64,000 nt of DNA from Paenibacillus lupini (GTDB lineage Bacteria; Bacillota; Bacilli; Paenibacillales; Paenibacillaceae). The DNA lies in the NCBI RefSeq assembly GCF_011761355.1, contig NZ_JAASRW010000004.1:299866-363865 (forward strand), given 5' to 3'. The translations under genes were made by a program, and so were the position numbers. Positions 35,902 to 44,626 of this stretch are shown one piece after another; the first letter of the stretch is position 1, and each line of letters opens with the position of its first letter. Below the pieces are notes generated by a model that had not been told where the DNA came from, made no database searches, and saw nothing but the letters and a program-made list of their open reading frames with translations.

Positions 35902-36948
35902 ATGAATCGGTGGCAGTTTTTTAGAAAGCTTGCGCCGCTTCTGGCCTTGATGGTGCTCGTGCTGTCGGCATGCGGACGGAGTGACCTGTCCACGCTGAGG
36001 CCCCAAGGTCCTGTAGCGGAAGAGCAATTCGGACTGATGAAGCTGGCGATCTCGATCATGTTAATCGTGATTGTTGTCGTGTTTGCGATTTCTTTCTATG
36101 TAATTATTCGTTTCCGCAGACGTCCTGGCGACAAGACGATTCCGAAGCAAGTAGAAGGTAACCATAAGCTGGAGATTATTTGGACAGTTATTCCGATTAT
36201 CCTCTTGATTATCCTTGGTGTACCAACTATTCAATCGGTATTTAACCTCTCAAAGGATCACACAAAAGATCCGGATGCGGTTAAGGTTGTCGTTACGGCT
36301 CACCAATATTGGTGGGAATTCGAGTATCCTGAACTCGGTATTAAGACTGCGCAGGAATTGGTTATTCCTAAAGGCAAGACAATTTCCATTGAAGCGAAAT
36401 CAGCAGACGTTCTTCACTCGTTCTGGATTCCGTCTCTTGCCGGTAAAATCGATGCTAACCCAGGAGCAAACGTTAACATTATGTACTTCTCGGCTCCAAA
36501 AGAAGGCGTTTACTTAGGTAAATGTGCTGAGCTTTGCGGACCTTCGCATGGCCTTATGGACTTTAAAGTAAAATCGGTGGACGAGTCTTCGTTCGACCGT
36601 TGGACTGCAGCATTGCAGGCTCCGACTGCGCTTCCAAGCGACCCAGCTATTAAAGAAGCCTTTGTCAGCAAATGTTTGACTTGCCACGCTGTAGGCGATC
36701 AAGGCGGTCCTGCATTCCCTAACCTGACAGGTGTTGGTAGCCGTGAGACTGTCGGCGGTATCCTCGTTAACACTGATGATCCGAAATATTCCAATGAAGG
36801 TTCGACTTATGACAACCTGCATCGTTGGATAGAAGATCCGTCGGCTGTAAAACCTGGCACACTTATGCCTAAGGTTGACTTAACACAACAAGAGCTTGAC
36901 GGAATTTCGAAATATTTATCGGAACTTAAACTCGACTACGAACAATAA
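35902..36948 (+). CDS. ctaC: Cytochrome c oxidase subunit II with fused cytochrome c (caa3 type)
   Basis: Electron-entry subunit of the caa3 oxidase, 348 residues. The lipoprotein signal ends LVLSAC; two membrane spans follow (about 42-65 and 88-108). The CuA domain has ligands in VLHSFWIPS and CAELCGPSHGLM (near 210-220), and a C-terminal cytochrome c domain has the haem motif CLTCH (near 255) and distal Met in TLMPK. ATG 35902 is preceded by GTGGGGTTGATTATTG; a TTG one codon earlier is possible. First gene of ctaCDEF(G). Confidence 0.97.
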   Translation: MNRWQFFRKLAPLLALMVLVLSACGRSDLSTLRPQGPVAEEQFGLMKLAISIMLIVIVVVFAISFYVIIRFRRRPGDKTIPKQVEGNHKLEIIWTVIPIILLIILGVPTIQSVFNLSKDHTKDPDAVKVVVTAHQYWWEFEYPELGIKTAQELVIPKGKTISIEAKSADVLHSFWIPSLAGKIDANPGANVNIMYFSAPKEGVYLGKCAELCGPSHGLMDFKVKSVDESSFDRWTAALQAPTALPSDPAIKEAFVSKCLTCHAVGDQGGPAFPNLTGVGSRETVGGILVNTDDPKYSNEGSTYDNLHRWIEDPSAVKPGTLMPKVDLTQQELDGISKYLSELKLDYEQ

Positions 36949-36976
36949 TCATCGGTGATTAAAGGAGGTACCTACC

Positions 36977-38860
36977 TTGGCTCATGGACATGCGGTTAAA
37001 CGTTATTCCGGCCTGATGGACTGGCTGACAACGGTTGACCACAAAAAAATCGGTATTTTGTATTTAATCGCCGGAGGTTTTTTCTTCCTTGTCGGCGGTT
37101 TGGAAGCGCTACTTATTCGGATTCAATTATGGAAGCCGCTTAATGATTTCGTTAGTGCGGATACATATAACGAGCTGCTTACGATGCATGGTACAACAAT
37201 GATCTTCCTAGCGGCGATGCCAGTCATCTTCGCTTTGATGAATGCGATTGTGCCGCTACAGATTGGCGCACGTGACGTTGCGTACCCATTCGTAAACGCA
37301 ATTGGTTTTTGGACATTCTTTTTTGGAGCAGTACTCCTGAATGTAAGCTGGTTTACTGGCGCAGCACCAGATGGTGGCTGGACAGCTTATGCTCCGCTCT
37401 CGGGCTCTACTTTCAACGGCGACCACGGTATGGACTATTACGTACTTGGTTTGCAGATCGCCGGTATTGGTACACTTGTTGGTGGTATTAACTTCTTGGT
37501 AACGATTATTAATATGCGTGCTCCAGGAATGACCTTCATGCGTATGCCGATGTTTACATGGTCGGTATTCATTACTTCGGCACTGATCTTGTTCGCATTC
37601 CCAGCTCTTACAGTTGGCCTTGCGGCTCTCATGTTCGACCGCGTATTTGATGCAAACTTCTTTGATCCTTCAGGCGGCGGTAACGCAGTCCTCTGGGAGC
37701 ATATTTTCTGGATCTTCGGGCATCCTGAGGTTTACATCCTCATCCTGCCGGCCTTCGGTGTTATTTCCGAGGTTGTCAGCACATTTTCACGTAAACGGTT
37801 GTTCGGTTATAGCTCGATGGTATTCGCTACCATCCTGATCGGCTTCCTTGGCTTCATGGTATGGGCGCATCACATGTTCACAACAGGTCTTGGACCAGTT
37901 GCGAACGGCTTGTTCTCCATTGCAACAATGCTGATCGCTGTACCTACTGGTATCAAGATCTTTAACTGGCTGTTCACCCTTTGGGGCGGCTCGATTAAAT
38001 TCACAGCAGCGAACCTGTTCGCTGTTGGCTTTATCCCAACATTCGTAATGGGTGGTGTAACCGGCGTTATGCTGGCTGCTGCTCCTGCGGACTTCCAGTA
38101 CCATGATTCATATTTCGTAGTTGCGCATTTCCACTACGTTATCGTAGGCGGACTTGTACTTGGTCTATTCTCAGGCTTGCACTACTGGTGGCCTAAGATG
38201 TTTGGCCGCATGTTGAATGAAGGTCTTGCAAAGCTGACGTTCTGGACATTCTTTATCGGCTTCCACTTAACGTTCTTCATCCAGCATTTCCTTGGTCTGA
38301 TGGGTATGCCTCGCCGGATCTGGACTTATCTGGACGGACTTGGCTTCAACGAAATGAACATGATTAGTACAGTTGGCGCAATGCTGATGGGTCTTGGTAC
38401 AATCTTCTTCCTTCTGAACGTCGTTATTACTGCATTCAAACCTAAGAACGCAGCAAACGATCCTTGGGAAGATGGACGTACTTTGGAGTGGACGATTCCT
38501 TCGCCAGCTCCAGAATACAACTTCAAGCAAACTCCGCTTGTTCGCGGTTATGATGCATACTGGAAAGAAAAAATGGACGGTCATACGGAAATGACACCGG
38601 CTGAGCCGATTGGTTCAATCCATATGCCATCCCCATCTATTCTGCCTTTGTTCATGGCGATTGGCTTGTTTATTACAGGTCTTGGTCTTATGTACTCACA
38701 TGGCGAATGGGGTAAAATTGCTGGTATTGAAGCAGGATTTGTAGTAGGCGGTATTGGTTTGATCATTACATTCGCATGTATGATTATCCGCTCGCTGATC
38801 GACGATCATGGCTTCCATATCGAACCAGAAGAACTGCAAGATAAGGGGGTAAAAGCATGA
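36977..38860 (+). CDS. ctaD: Cytochrome c oxidase subunit I
   Basis: Catalytic subunit, 627 residues with 12 or more spans. It carries the low-spin haem and the haem a3-CuB site: MHGTTMIF near 74, WIFGHPEVYILILPAFG with the His-Tyr pair near 245, HHMFTTG near 296 and HFHYVIVGG near 380. The TTG start has a perfect AAAGGAGGT 8 bases upstream. The four-base overlap with ctaE (ATGA) indicates translational coupling. Confidence 0.98.
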   Translation: MAHGHAVKRYSGLMDWLTTVDHKKIGILYLIAGGFFFLVGGLEALLIRIQLWKPLNDFVSADTYNELLTMHGTTMIFLAAMPVIFALMNAIVPLQIGARDVAYPFVNAIGFWTFFFGAVLLNVSWFTGAAPDGGWTAYAPLSGSTFNGDHGMDYYVLGLQIAGIGTLVGGINFLVTIINMRAPGMTFMRMPMFTWSVFITSALILFAFPALTVGLAALMFDRVFDANFFDPSGGGNAVLWEHIFWIFGHPEVYILILPAFGVISEVVSTFSRKRLFGYSSMVFATILIGFLGFMVWAHHMFTTGLGPVANGLFSIATMLIAVPTGIKIFNWLFTLWGGSIKFTAANLFAVGFIPTFVMGGVTGVMLAAAPADFQYHDSYFVVAHFHYVIVGGLVLGLFSGLHYWWPKMFGRMLNEGLAKLTFWTFFIGFHLTFFIQHFLGLMGMPRRIWTYLDGLGFNEMNMISTVGAMLMGLGTIFFLLNVVITAFKPKNAANDPWEDGRTLEWTIPSPAPEYNFKQTPLVRGYDAYWKEKMDGHTEMTPAEPIGSIHMPSPSILPLFMAIGLFITGLGLMYSHGEWGKIAGIEAGFVVGGIGLIITFACMIIRSLIDDHGFHIEPEELQDKGVKA

Positions 38861-39474
38861 GTGCACATTCCCATACTGAAGGCCAATTGCCTCATGAGCC
38901 TGAAAAAGCAACCCTCGAGGGTCGCAATAAGATTCTTGGTTTCTGGTTATTCCTTGGTGCGGAAACGGTATTGTTCGGAACGCTGTTCTCAGCGTTCCTG
39001 GCACTTCGCGATCAAGTGCTGGATGGACCAACATCGCAAGAGCTGTTCGAGCTTCCGCTCGTTGCACTTGCAACAGGCTTGCTCTTAACATCCAGCTTGA
39101 CGAGCGTATTCGCTACACAAGCACTGCACATGCAAAAGGTTAAAGCTATGATCGGCTGGCTGATCATTACCGTAATCCTTGGTCTTGGCTTCCTTGGTCT
39201 TGAGATTTATGAGTTCTCGAACTATGTACACGAAGGCCATGGCTTTACAACGAGTGCATTCAGCTCCTCGTTCTATACGCTGGTTGGCTTCCACGGCGCT
39301 CACGTAGCGTTTGGTATCGTGTGGATCTCGCTCTTGATCGGACAATTGATGAAGAAAGGCCTGACGGTCGTAACGGCTCCAAAAGCGTACGTGGCCGGCA
39401 TTTACTGGCACTTTATCGACGTTGTCTGGGTATTTATCTTCACCGTCGTTTACCTGATGGGAAAGGTGGGCTAA
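38857..39474 (+). CDS. ctaE: Cytochrome c oxidase subunit III
   Basis: A 205-residue membrane subunit with five spans that stabilises the oxidase. Family stretches: FWLFLGAETVLFGTLFSAFL near 30, YTLVGFHGAHVAFGIVW near 140 and IYWHFIDVVWVFIF near 180. AAGGGGGTAAAAGC within the end of ctaD serves as ribosome-binding site. ctaF follows three bases after its stop. Confidence 0.97.
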   Translation: MSAHSHTEGQLPHEPEKATLEGRNKILGFWLFLGAETVLFGTLFSAFLALRDQVLDGPTSQELFELPLVALATGLLLTSSLTSVFATQALHMQKVKAMIGWLIITVILGLGFLGLEIYEFSNYVHEGHGFTTSAFSSSFYTLVGFHGAHVAFGIVWISLLIGQLMKKGLTVVTAPKAYVAGIYWHFIDVVWVFIFTVVYLMGKVG

Positions 39475-39477
39475 TCC

Positions 39478-39801
39478 ATGGCAAGCAATCTCTCCAACTC
39501 CACGGAGGAACAACGTCCGGTACGCCATAAGGTCGAAGGACCTAAGAAACACATCATTTCCTTTATCTTCTCGATCCTGCTGACACTGATCGCATTCGCG
39601 GCAGTTGCCGGCGGTGAGATTAACAAAGACTTCATTTACATCATTCTTATCGGCTGCGCAATCTTGCAAGTCTTTGTACAGATGGCGTTCTGGATGCATA
39701 TGAAGGATCGCGGTCACACTTTCGCGATAATCGGTATTTTGTTCGGCGTATTCGTCGTATTCACTTGTGTTATCATGGCCGAGTATTGGGCTTGGTGGTA
39801 A
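39478..39801 (+). CDS. ctaF: Cytochrome c oxidase subunit IV
   Basis: A 107-residue protein with three spans, matching CtaF/CoxD: KHIISFIFSILLTLIAF, ILIGCAILQVFVQMAFWMHM and FVVFTCVIMAEYWAWW. It probably aids assembly of subunits I and III. GGGAAAGGTGGG lies before the ATG. A hairpin after the stop separates it from ctaG. Confidence 0.95.
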   Translation: MASNLSNSTEEQRPVRHKVEGPKKHIISFIFSILLTLIAFAAVAGGEINKDFIYIILIGCAILQVFVQMAFWMHMKDRGHTFAIIGILFGVFVVFTCVIMAEYWAWW

Positions 39802-39817
39802 CATTAACGCATAATTG

Positions 39818-39857
39818 AAAAGAGGAGGGTTCCCAGTTTTTGGGTCCCTCCTCTTTT
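39818..39857 (+). terminator. Hairpin between ctaF and ctaG
   Basis: Arms AAAAGAGGAGGG and CCCTCCTCTTTT, with further pairing CCCA/TGGG across a short T loop. It probably reduces ctaG expression relative to ctaCDEF, or ends the operon. Confidence 0.82.
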
Positions 39858-39884
39858 GCAGATATTTGAAAGGAGCTGTCATCA

Positions 39885-40817
39885 ATGCTAGGCTTACAGT
39901 ATTTCAGCTTTGAAGAGTTGTGGACCCCATGGTTTATGTTCTTCATGATCGCCGTTGTAATTCTCTACTTCTATCTGATCGGACCATGGCGGGAGAAGCA
40001 TGCACCACAGGAAGATAAGGCAACGATGTGGCAAAAGATCATGTTCGTAGCTGCAGCAATCATGTTCTACCTTGTACAAGGAGGACCTTTCAACTTGATG
40101 GGTCACATGATGTTTACGTTCCATATGATTGATATGTCTGTCTCTTATTTGATTGTGCCGCCTATGCTGCTTCTCTCGATTCCCAGCTACATCTGGCAGC
40201 GAATGTTTGCTGCTCAAAGCTGGAAGAAGCTCAGTTTTATGATGCATCCAATCGCTTCTATTCTGACTTTTAATATGCTGTTCTCGATGTACCATGTACC
40301 GCTTATCAATGACTATGTGATGACACATTTTTGGCTTCACAGACTTGTTTATCTCATCTTATTAGTTGCTGCCATGCTAATGTGGGCGCAGATCGCGAAC
40401 CCTGTTCCTGCATGGAATCGACTGACTGATCTGAAGAAGATGGCTTACGTATTTGCGAACGGTGTATTACTCACACCTGCATGTGCCTTTATTATTTTCG
40501 CCAGCACTCCGATGTATGCGGTGTATAGTGATCCCGATACTTGGGTGAAGGCGATGGGGTATTGCGTAACCGGTGATCCATCCGTGCTGCTTGAGAAGTT
40601 TAGTGGTCCGCAGTTCTTTAATCTTCTGTCCAGTCCGGCAGAGGATCAACAGCTTGGCGGTATCGTCATGAAGCTGCTGCAAGAGTTCATGTACGGCGTT
40701 ATTTTGGCCTATATCTTCTTCCATTGGTTCAAACGTGAGCATAAGGATGACGATGTAACAAATGTGACAAATGAAGCGCCAATTGAGTTACCCAACTTGA
40801 ACAAAGGCACGGTATAA
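39885..40817 (+). CDS. ctaG: Cytochrome c oxidase assembly factor CtaG
   Basis: A 310-residue membrane protein of the caa3_CtaG family, with seven or so spans and conserved His-rich stretches (QGGPFNLMGHMMFTFHM near 65 and LHRLVYLILL near 150). In B. subtilis it is needed to make functional caa3 oxidase, probably through CuB insertion. GAAAGGAGCTGTCATC precedes the ATG. It is separated from ctaF by a hairpin and from the next gene by structured repeats. Confidence 0.95.
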   Translation: MLGLQYFSFEELWTPWFMFFMIAVVILYFYLIGPWREKHAPQEDKATMWQKIMFVAAAIMFYLVQGGPFNLMGHMMFTFHMIDMSVSYLIVPPMLLLSIPSYIWQRMFAAQSWKKLSFMMHPIASILTFNMLFSMYHVPLINDYVMTHFWLHRLVYLILLVAAMLMWAQIANPVPAWNRLTDLKKMAYVFANGVLLTPACAFIIFASTPMYAVYSDPDTWVKAMGYCVTGDPSVLLEKFSGPQFFNLLSSPAEDQQLGGIVMKLLQEFMYGVILAYIFFHWFKREHKDDDVTNVTNEAPIELPNLNKGTV

Positions 40818-40869
40818 TAGAGCAGAGCAGATGTGATAATAGACTTCCGTGTGATAATTCTTAAAGCGT

Positions 40870-40999
40870 AAGCTTTCGATGTAAGAATCATCACTAACTG
40901 TCGATTGTTGACAATTGTATGATAATTCTTTAAGCGTATGCTTACGATGCAAGAATCATCACGAACAGTCTATTCCTAGACATTCGTGTGATAATTCTT
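40870..40999. repeat. Tandem nested-hairpin element before the DUF420 gene
   Basis: Two units of the family seen at 18870-18996. Hairpin 40883-40930 has outer arms AAGAATCATCAC / ATGATAATTCTT with inner TGTC/GACA. Hairpin 40951-40999 has outer arms AAGAATCATCAC / GTGATAATTCTT with inner CACGAA-AGTCTA / TAGAC-TTCGTG. Another GTGATAATTCTT half lies just left (from about 40850). The inner sequences differ from the 18.9-kb copies but remain self-complementary. It ends TTTTTAGG, running into the AGGTGG of the next gene. Confidence 0.8.
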
Positions 41000-41016
41000 T
41001 TTAGGTGGGATAGTCA

Positions 41017-41478
41017 TTGGATAAGTACACACTTTTTCCTACGATCAGTACGAGCTTTATCGTCATAAGCGCGATTCTGGTCGCGATCGGCTGGAATCTG
41101 GCAATTAAACGGAAGCTCGATCAACATAAGAAGGTGATGATTGCAGCGGCTATTGCTGCGATTATATTCTTCATTATCTATTCATCACGGACAATTATTG
41201 TTGGCAATACCGAATGGGGTGGACCTGATAATCTGAAGCCCTATTACTTAACCTTCCTGATCTTCCACATCGTCCTTGCTACGGTTGCGGCTGGGTTCGG
41301 TATAACAACACTTGTGCTAGGTTTTAACAGCAAGTTTGCGAAGCACAGGAAATGGGGAAGAATCACTTCGGTGATTTGGTTCTTTACCGCAATAACTGGT
41401 GTTGCCGTGTACATCTTGCTTTATATGATGTATCCAGGCGGTCATACCAAACCGATGATTGATGCGATTTTTGGTTAG
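41017..41478 (+). CDS. DUF420 membrane protein (YozB-like)
   Basis: A 153-residue protein with four spans and the DUF420 pattern of conserved His: YLTFLIFHIVLA near 82 and KFAKHRKWGRITSVIW near 110. B. subtilis YozB is the homologue; in Staphylococcus a DUF420 protein (CtaM) is reported to be needed for haem-copper oxidase activity, which fits the cta neighbours. The TTG start has AGGTGG 8 bases upstream. A terminator follows. Confidence 0.9.
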   Translation: MDKYTLFPTISTSFIVISAILVAIGWNLAIKRKLDQHKKVMIAAAIAAIIFFIIYSSRTIIVGNTEWGGPDNLKPYYLTFLIFHIVLATVAAGFGITTLVLGFNSKFAKHRKWGRITSVIWFFTAITGVAVYILLYMMYPGGHTKPMIDAIFG

Positions 41479-41479
41479 G

Positions 41480-41544
41480 AAAACGATTTAATAAAGAATG
41501 CCTGTCTCTCAATGTGAGAGATGGGCATTCTTTTTTAAATCGTT
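41480..41544. terminator. Terminator after the cta region
   Basis: Arms AAAGAATGCC and GGCATTCTTT, with an inner TCTCTC/GAGAGA stem and outer AACGATTTA/TAAATCGTT extension; T-run TTTTTT. Confidence 0.88.
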
Positions 41545-41567
41545 AAATTTAGTTTTGGTAATTTCTG

Positions 41568-41596
41568 TTGACTCTTAACCTTTCTGTAAGTATACT
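41568..41596 (+). promoter_or_regulatory. Sigma-A promoter of the GntR-ABC cluster
   Basis: TTGACT (41568-41573), 17-bp spacer, TATACT (41591-41596). The -10 box coincides with the left arm of the inverted repeat 41591-41620. Confidence 0.75.
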
Positions 41597-41620
41597 GTGC
41601 TTATGGATATACACAGTATA
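41591..41620. promoter_or_regulatory. Inverted repeat, candidate GntR (YtrA-type) operator
   Basis: TATACTGTG (41591-41599) and CACAGTATA (41612-41620), perfect 9-bp arms with a 12-bp spacer, overlapping the -10 box. The GntR regulator encoded at 42403 is the natural candidate ligand. Confidence 0.7.
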
Positions 41621-41649
41621 ATGACTGTGCTTCGGAAGGAGAGGGGCAT

Positions 41650-42384
41650 TTGAATACTCGGCAAGGAGCCTGGCATATTGCGAAGCATGAGCTAAGCAGA
41701 GACTGGATTGGAATCGTGTTTACCGTTTTATTTTGCTTATATCTCTCTTTGATCACTACTGCAGTATACAACGATGAGGATGGTGCGAAAGCACTGCCAT
41801 GGATACTGGATACTGTCTTCATTGTAACGTTTCCAAGTCTTGGATTTGTCATGAATCGAACAACGATGAAGTTTTGGAAGGAAGACACCTTCACAGGTAA
41901 GCTGGCGGAGTGGAGGACACTGCCAATTCCACTCTCTCATCTGGTAATAGGCAGATTGATGCAGCTGGTTATTGTGCTGACTGTGGTGCTTACGGTATTT
42001 TTCACCATTCAATATGTACTCGTTGACCGTCTGCATGATCAAATTTCCGTTGGTGCGTATCTCTTATTCGTTTTATTTTGGTACTTCTATGCGTTATCGA
42101 TGGCGGTTACTTATGTATATTGGGAAATTGGACATACGGGAAAAGCATACGCGTTGTTCTGTTATATCAGTGTTGTGGTGTTTGCCTTGATCTGTCTGGT
42201 GATTGGTATTGCAAAAGTTAACATTGTGCTAGGTCTTCTTAATGAACTTGAAGAGGGGCATTGGTGGTATACGGCAGCAGCTTTCCTTGTTTGCATCATT
42301 ACTTTGTTCACAGGATTTAAGATTATCAAAAGGCGGCTTAAGCATCGTCATTATATAAATAAGAAAATCTCGATGAGCTCTTGA
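41650..42384 (+). CDS. ABC transporter permease-like membrane protein
   Basis: A 244-residue protein with six hydrophobic spans and the N-terminal half resembling ABC-2 permeases (MNTRQGAWHIAKHELSRDW; RMLPIPLSHLVIGR-like RTLPIPLSHLVIGRLMQL near 90). The TTG start has AAGGAGAGGGG upstream. It is the first gene behind the operator 41591-41620 and is followed by the GntR regulator and ATPase genes, so it probably forms the membrane part of the transporter, as in the ytrABCDEF-type clusters. Confidence 0.82.
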   Translation: MNTRQGAWHIAKHELSRDWIGIVFTVLFCLYLSLITTAVYNDEDGAKALPWILDTVFIVTFPSLGFVMNRTTMKFWKEDTFTGKLAEWRTLPIPLSHLVIGRLMQLVIVLTVVLTVFFTIQYVLVDRLHDQISVGAYLLFVLFWYFYALSMAVTYVYWEIGHTGKAYALFCYISVVVFALICLVIGIAKVNIVLGLLNELEEGHWWYTAAAFLVCIITLFTGFKIIKRRLKHRHYINKKISMSS

Positions 42385-42402
42385 TTGGAAGAGGGTGAAG
42401 CT

Positions 42403-42792
42403 GTGTGGCTGCCAATTCATATTAACGAACAAAGTGCGGAACCGCTCTATTACCAGATTGAAGTGCAACTAAGAGCACTGATCGTAAGCGGGCAGCTGGA
42501 AGAAGGAACTTTATTACCCTCTATACGGGAGCTTGCACAGCTGCTCAAATGCAGTGTCATTACCGTACGGCGTGTCTATCAGGATCTTGAGAACGAAGGG
42601 CTGCTTCGAACAAAACAAGGAACCGGAACTTATGTAGCCCGTATCGAACAGAATGCGATGGACCGCTTCCGGCTGGATTCTGTTATTGAAGGAATAGAGT
42701 CGGCTATTGATGCAGGTAAGCTTGTGCAATGTACGAAGGAAGAGCTGATGAAGCTATTCCAAGAGATACTTGAGCGAAAATATAGGGGGTAG
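42403..42792 (+). CDS. GntR family regulator (YtrA subfamily)
   Basis: A 129-residue repressor with an N-terminal winged helix (EPLYYQIEVQLRALIVSGQL, LPSIRELAQLLKCSVITVRRVYQDLE; each shown in part) and the very short C-terminal tail (about 50 residues) of the YtrA subfamily, which controls ABC transporters. The GTG at 42403 has AGAGG 8 bases upstream; an in-frame TTG at 42385 is less likely. The ATPase gene starts three bases after its stop. It probably autoregulates through 41591-41620. Confidence 0.92.
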   Translation: MWLPIHINEQSAEPLYYQIEVQLRALIVSGQLEEGTLLPSIRELAQLLKCSVITVRRVYQDLENEGLLRTKQGTGTYVARIEQNAMDRFRLDSVIEGIESAIDAGKLVQCTKEELMKLFQEILERKYRG

Positions 42793-42795
42793 AAG

Positions 42796-43695
42796 ATGAC
42801 GGACCATGCGATAAGTTTGACGGATGTGGAGCTCAGACGCCAGCATTTTCAACTGGGACCTATTCACCTTAAAGTGCCGAGAGGTTATGTGACCGCCATT
42901 GTAGGGCCAAATGGTTCGGGCAAAAGCTCGACGTTCCGGCTGATCCTCGATCTATTAAAACCTGACAATGGGGACATTATGCTGCTCGGTGAGAGCATCG
43001 CAAGTGAGGAGGATTGGCAAACGAAGGGGAAGGTTGGTTATTTGCCGGAGATGTTCTCCCAGCATGATGATAAAGTTAAAGCTTCCTTTAAAACAGATTT
43101 TGTGAAGAAGTGGTACCCGAACTGGGATGTGAATCGGTATCAGGAGCTGCTTAGGCTGTTTGAGGTAGATGACGGTATCAAGCTGGGCAGGATGTCCAAA
43201 GGTATGCGGCGCAAATACGAATTGGCCTTAGTATTGTCTCATCATCCTGAACTGCTGCTTCTTGATGAGCCGTCCTCTGGGCTTGATCCGCTGGCGTGGC
43301 GTACGATGATCGATGTGCTGCACCGCTATATGGAGCCAGGTGACCGTACGATCTTGATGGCTTCTCATATTATTGAAGAAGTGAAGCGGCTTGCCGATTA
43401 TATCGTATTTATGATTCATGGGCGGGTGCTTGGTGTATACGAGAAGGATGAGTTGTTCGGCAGCTGGCATGCTTTCTATATGCAAGGTGATCGTAAAATC
43501 GCCGAAACGATGCCGGGACAATGTGGAATTGAGCAAGCGGGTGGCGGCATGCTGCGAGTAATTACGCGGCAGGCGCCAGAGGCAGAAGCGTGGTGCGAGA
43601 AGGAAGCCATTACAATCTCACATCGGCAGGCGCTGCAACTAGATGATATTCTAGCTGTATTGGTAGAGCAGGAACGGACGAGGTTGAGATCATAG
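42796..43695 (+). CDS. ABC transporter ATP-binding protein
   Basis: A 299-residue ATPase: Walker A GPNGSGKSS near 38, Q-loop region VGYLPEMFSQ, a signature that reads MSKGMRRK instead of the canonical LSGGQ, Walker B LLLLDEPSSGLDPLAWR near 155 and switch His in LMASHIIEEV. The degenerate signature is common in YtrB/CcmA-like exporters. AGGGGGTAGAAG precedes the ATG. It pairs with the permease at 41650. Function is likely in cell-envelope or antibiotic response, by analogy only. Confidence 0.92.
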   Translation: MTDHAISLTDVELRRQHFQLGPIHLKVPRGYVTAIVGPNGSGKSSTFRLILDLLKPDNGDIMLLGESIASEEDWQTKGKVGYLPEMFSQHDDKVKASFKTDFVKKWYPNWDVNRYQELLRLFEVDDGIKLGRMSKGMRRKYELALVLSHHPELLLLDEPSSGLDPLAWRTMIDVLHRYMEPGDRTILMASHIIEEVKRLADYIVFMIHGRVLGVYEKDELFGSWHAFYMQGDRKIAETMPGQCGIEQAGGGMLRVITRQAPEAEAWCEKEAITISHRQALQLDDILAVLVEQERTRLRS

Positions 43696-43720
43696 TCTAA
43701 TTCGAGAGGGGATAGATAAG

Positions 43721-44626
43721 ATGAAGCCATTACTAGTAGACCAGGTGCATAAGCAGTATGGAGATAAAAAAGCGGTCAATGGAATCAGTTTTCAGGTTGA
43801 AGAAGGAGAAATTTACGGATTGCTGGGAGCGAATGGTGCCGGCAAAACAACCACGATGCGGATGGTACTGGGACTGATTTATCCGGACGAAGGTAAGATT
43901 TTGTACAATGGAAAACCATATACGAAAGAGCAGCTCCGCATGCTTGGTTATTTGCCGGAAGAGCGCGGGTTATACCCACGGGTGAAGGTGAGCGACCAAT
44001 TGATCTACCTTGCACAGCTGCGCGGGATGTCGAAACATGATGCTGACGCTAATCTGAAGCAATGGCTTGATCGATTCGAAGTGCCGGAATATTACGGAAA
44101 AAGAATTGAGGAGCTATCCAAAGGGAATCAGCAGAAAATCCAGTTTATCGCTTCTGTTATTCATCGTCCTCGAATCGTTATTTTGGATGAAGCCTTCAGC
44201 GGTCTTGATCCGGTGAACGTTGAATTGCTCAAGTCCACGGTTAAGGATCTTCGGAATTCCGGAACATCGATGCTGTTCTCGACTCACCGTATGGAGCACG
44301 TGGAAGAGCTGTGCCGGAACATTACAATTCTTCATCGCTCGAATCCAGTTCTGCAAGGCAGTATAAGAGAGATTAAGAAACGTTATCCTCGGGAAAAAGT
44401 CATCCTGCGAACGGAAGATGAAGTAACAGGCCTTGAAGGAATCAGCGGAGTTACAGGTGTGAAGAAGCATGAATACGGCTATGAAGTAGGCATTGTGAAT
44501 GAAGCAGCTGCAGCTAATATTTTACGTCATACGCTTGAACAGACGATTGTTAATAAGTTCGAAATTATGGAGCCAACGTTAAACGAAATCTTTATTAAAG
44601 CGGTAGGTGGTGATTTGCATGAATAG
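43721..44626 (+). CDS. ABC transporter ATP-binding protein (NatA/YhaQ type)
   Basis: A 301-residue ATPase with Walker A GANGAGKTTT near 38, signature LSKGNQQKIQF, Walker B IVILDEAFSGLDPVN (DEAF in place of the usual DEP) and switch His in FSTHRMEHVEELC. The C-terminal 70 residues form the DUF4162 accessory domain common to Na+-efflux-type ATPases. AGAGGGGATAGATAAG precedes the ATG. It overlaps the permease gene by 8 bases, so both are coupled. Confidence 0.93.
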   Translation: MKPLLVDQVHKQYGDKKAVNGISFQVEEGEIYGLLGANGAGKTTTMRMVLGLIYPDEGKILYNGKPYTKEQLRMLGYLPEERGLYPRVKVSDQLIYLAQLRGMSKHDADANLKQWLDRFEVPEYYGKRIEELSKGNQQKIQFIASVIHRPRIVILDEAFSGLDPVNVELLKSTVKDLRNSGTSMLFSTHRMEHVEELCRNITILHRSNPVLQGSIREIKKRYPREKVILRTEDEVTGLEGISGVTGVKKHEYGYEVGIVNEAAAANILRHTLEQTIVNKFEIMEPTLNEIFIKAVGGDLHE

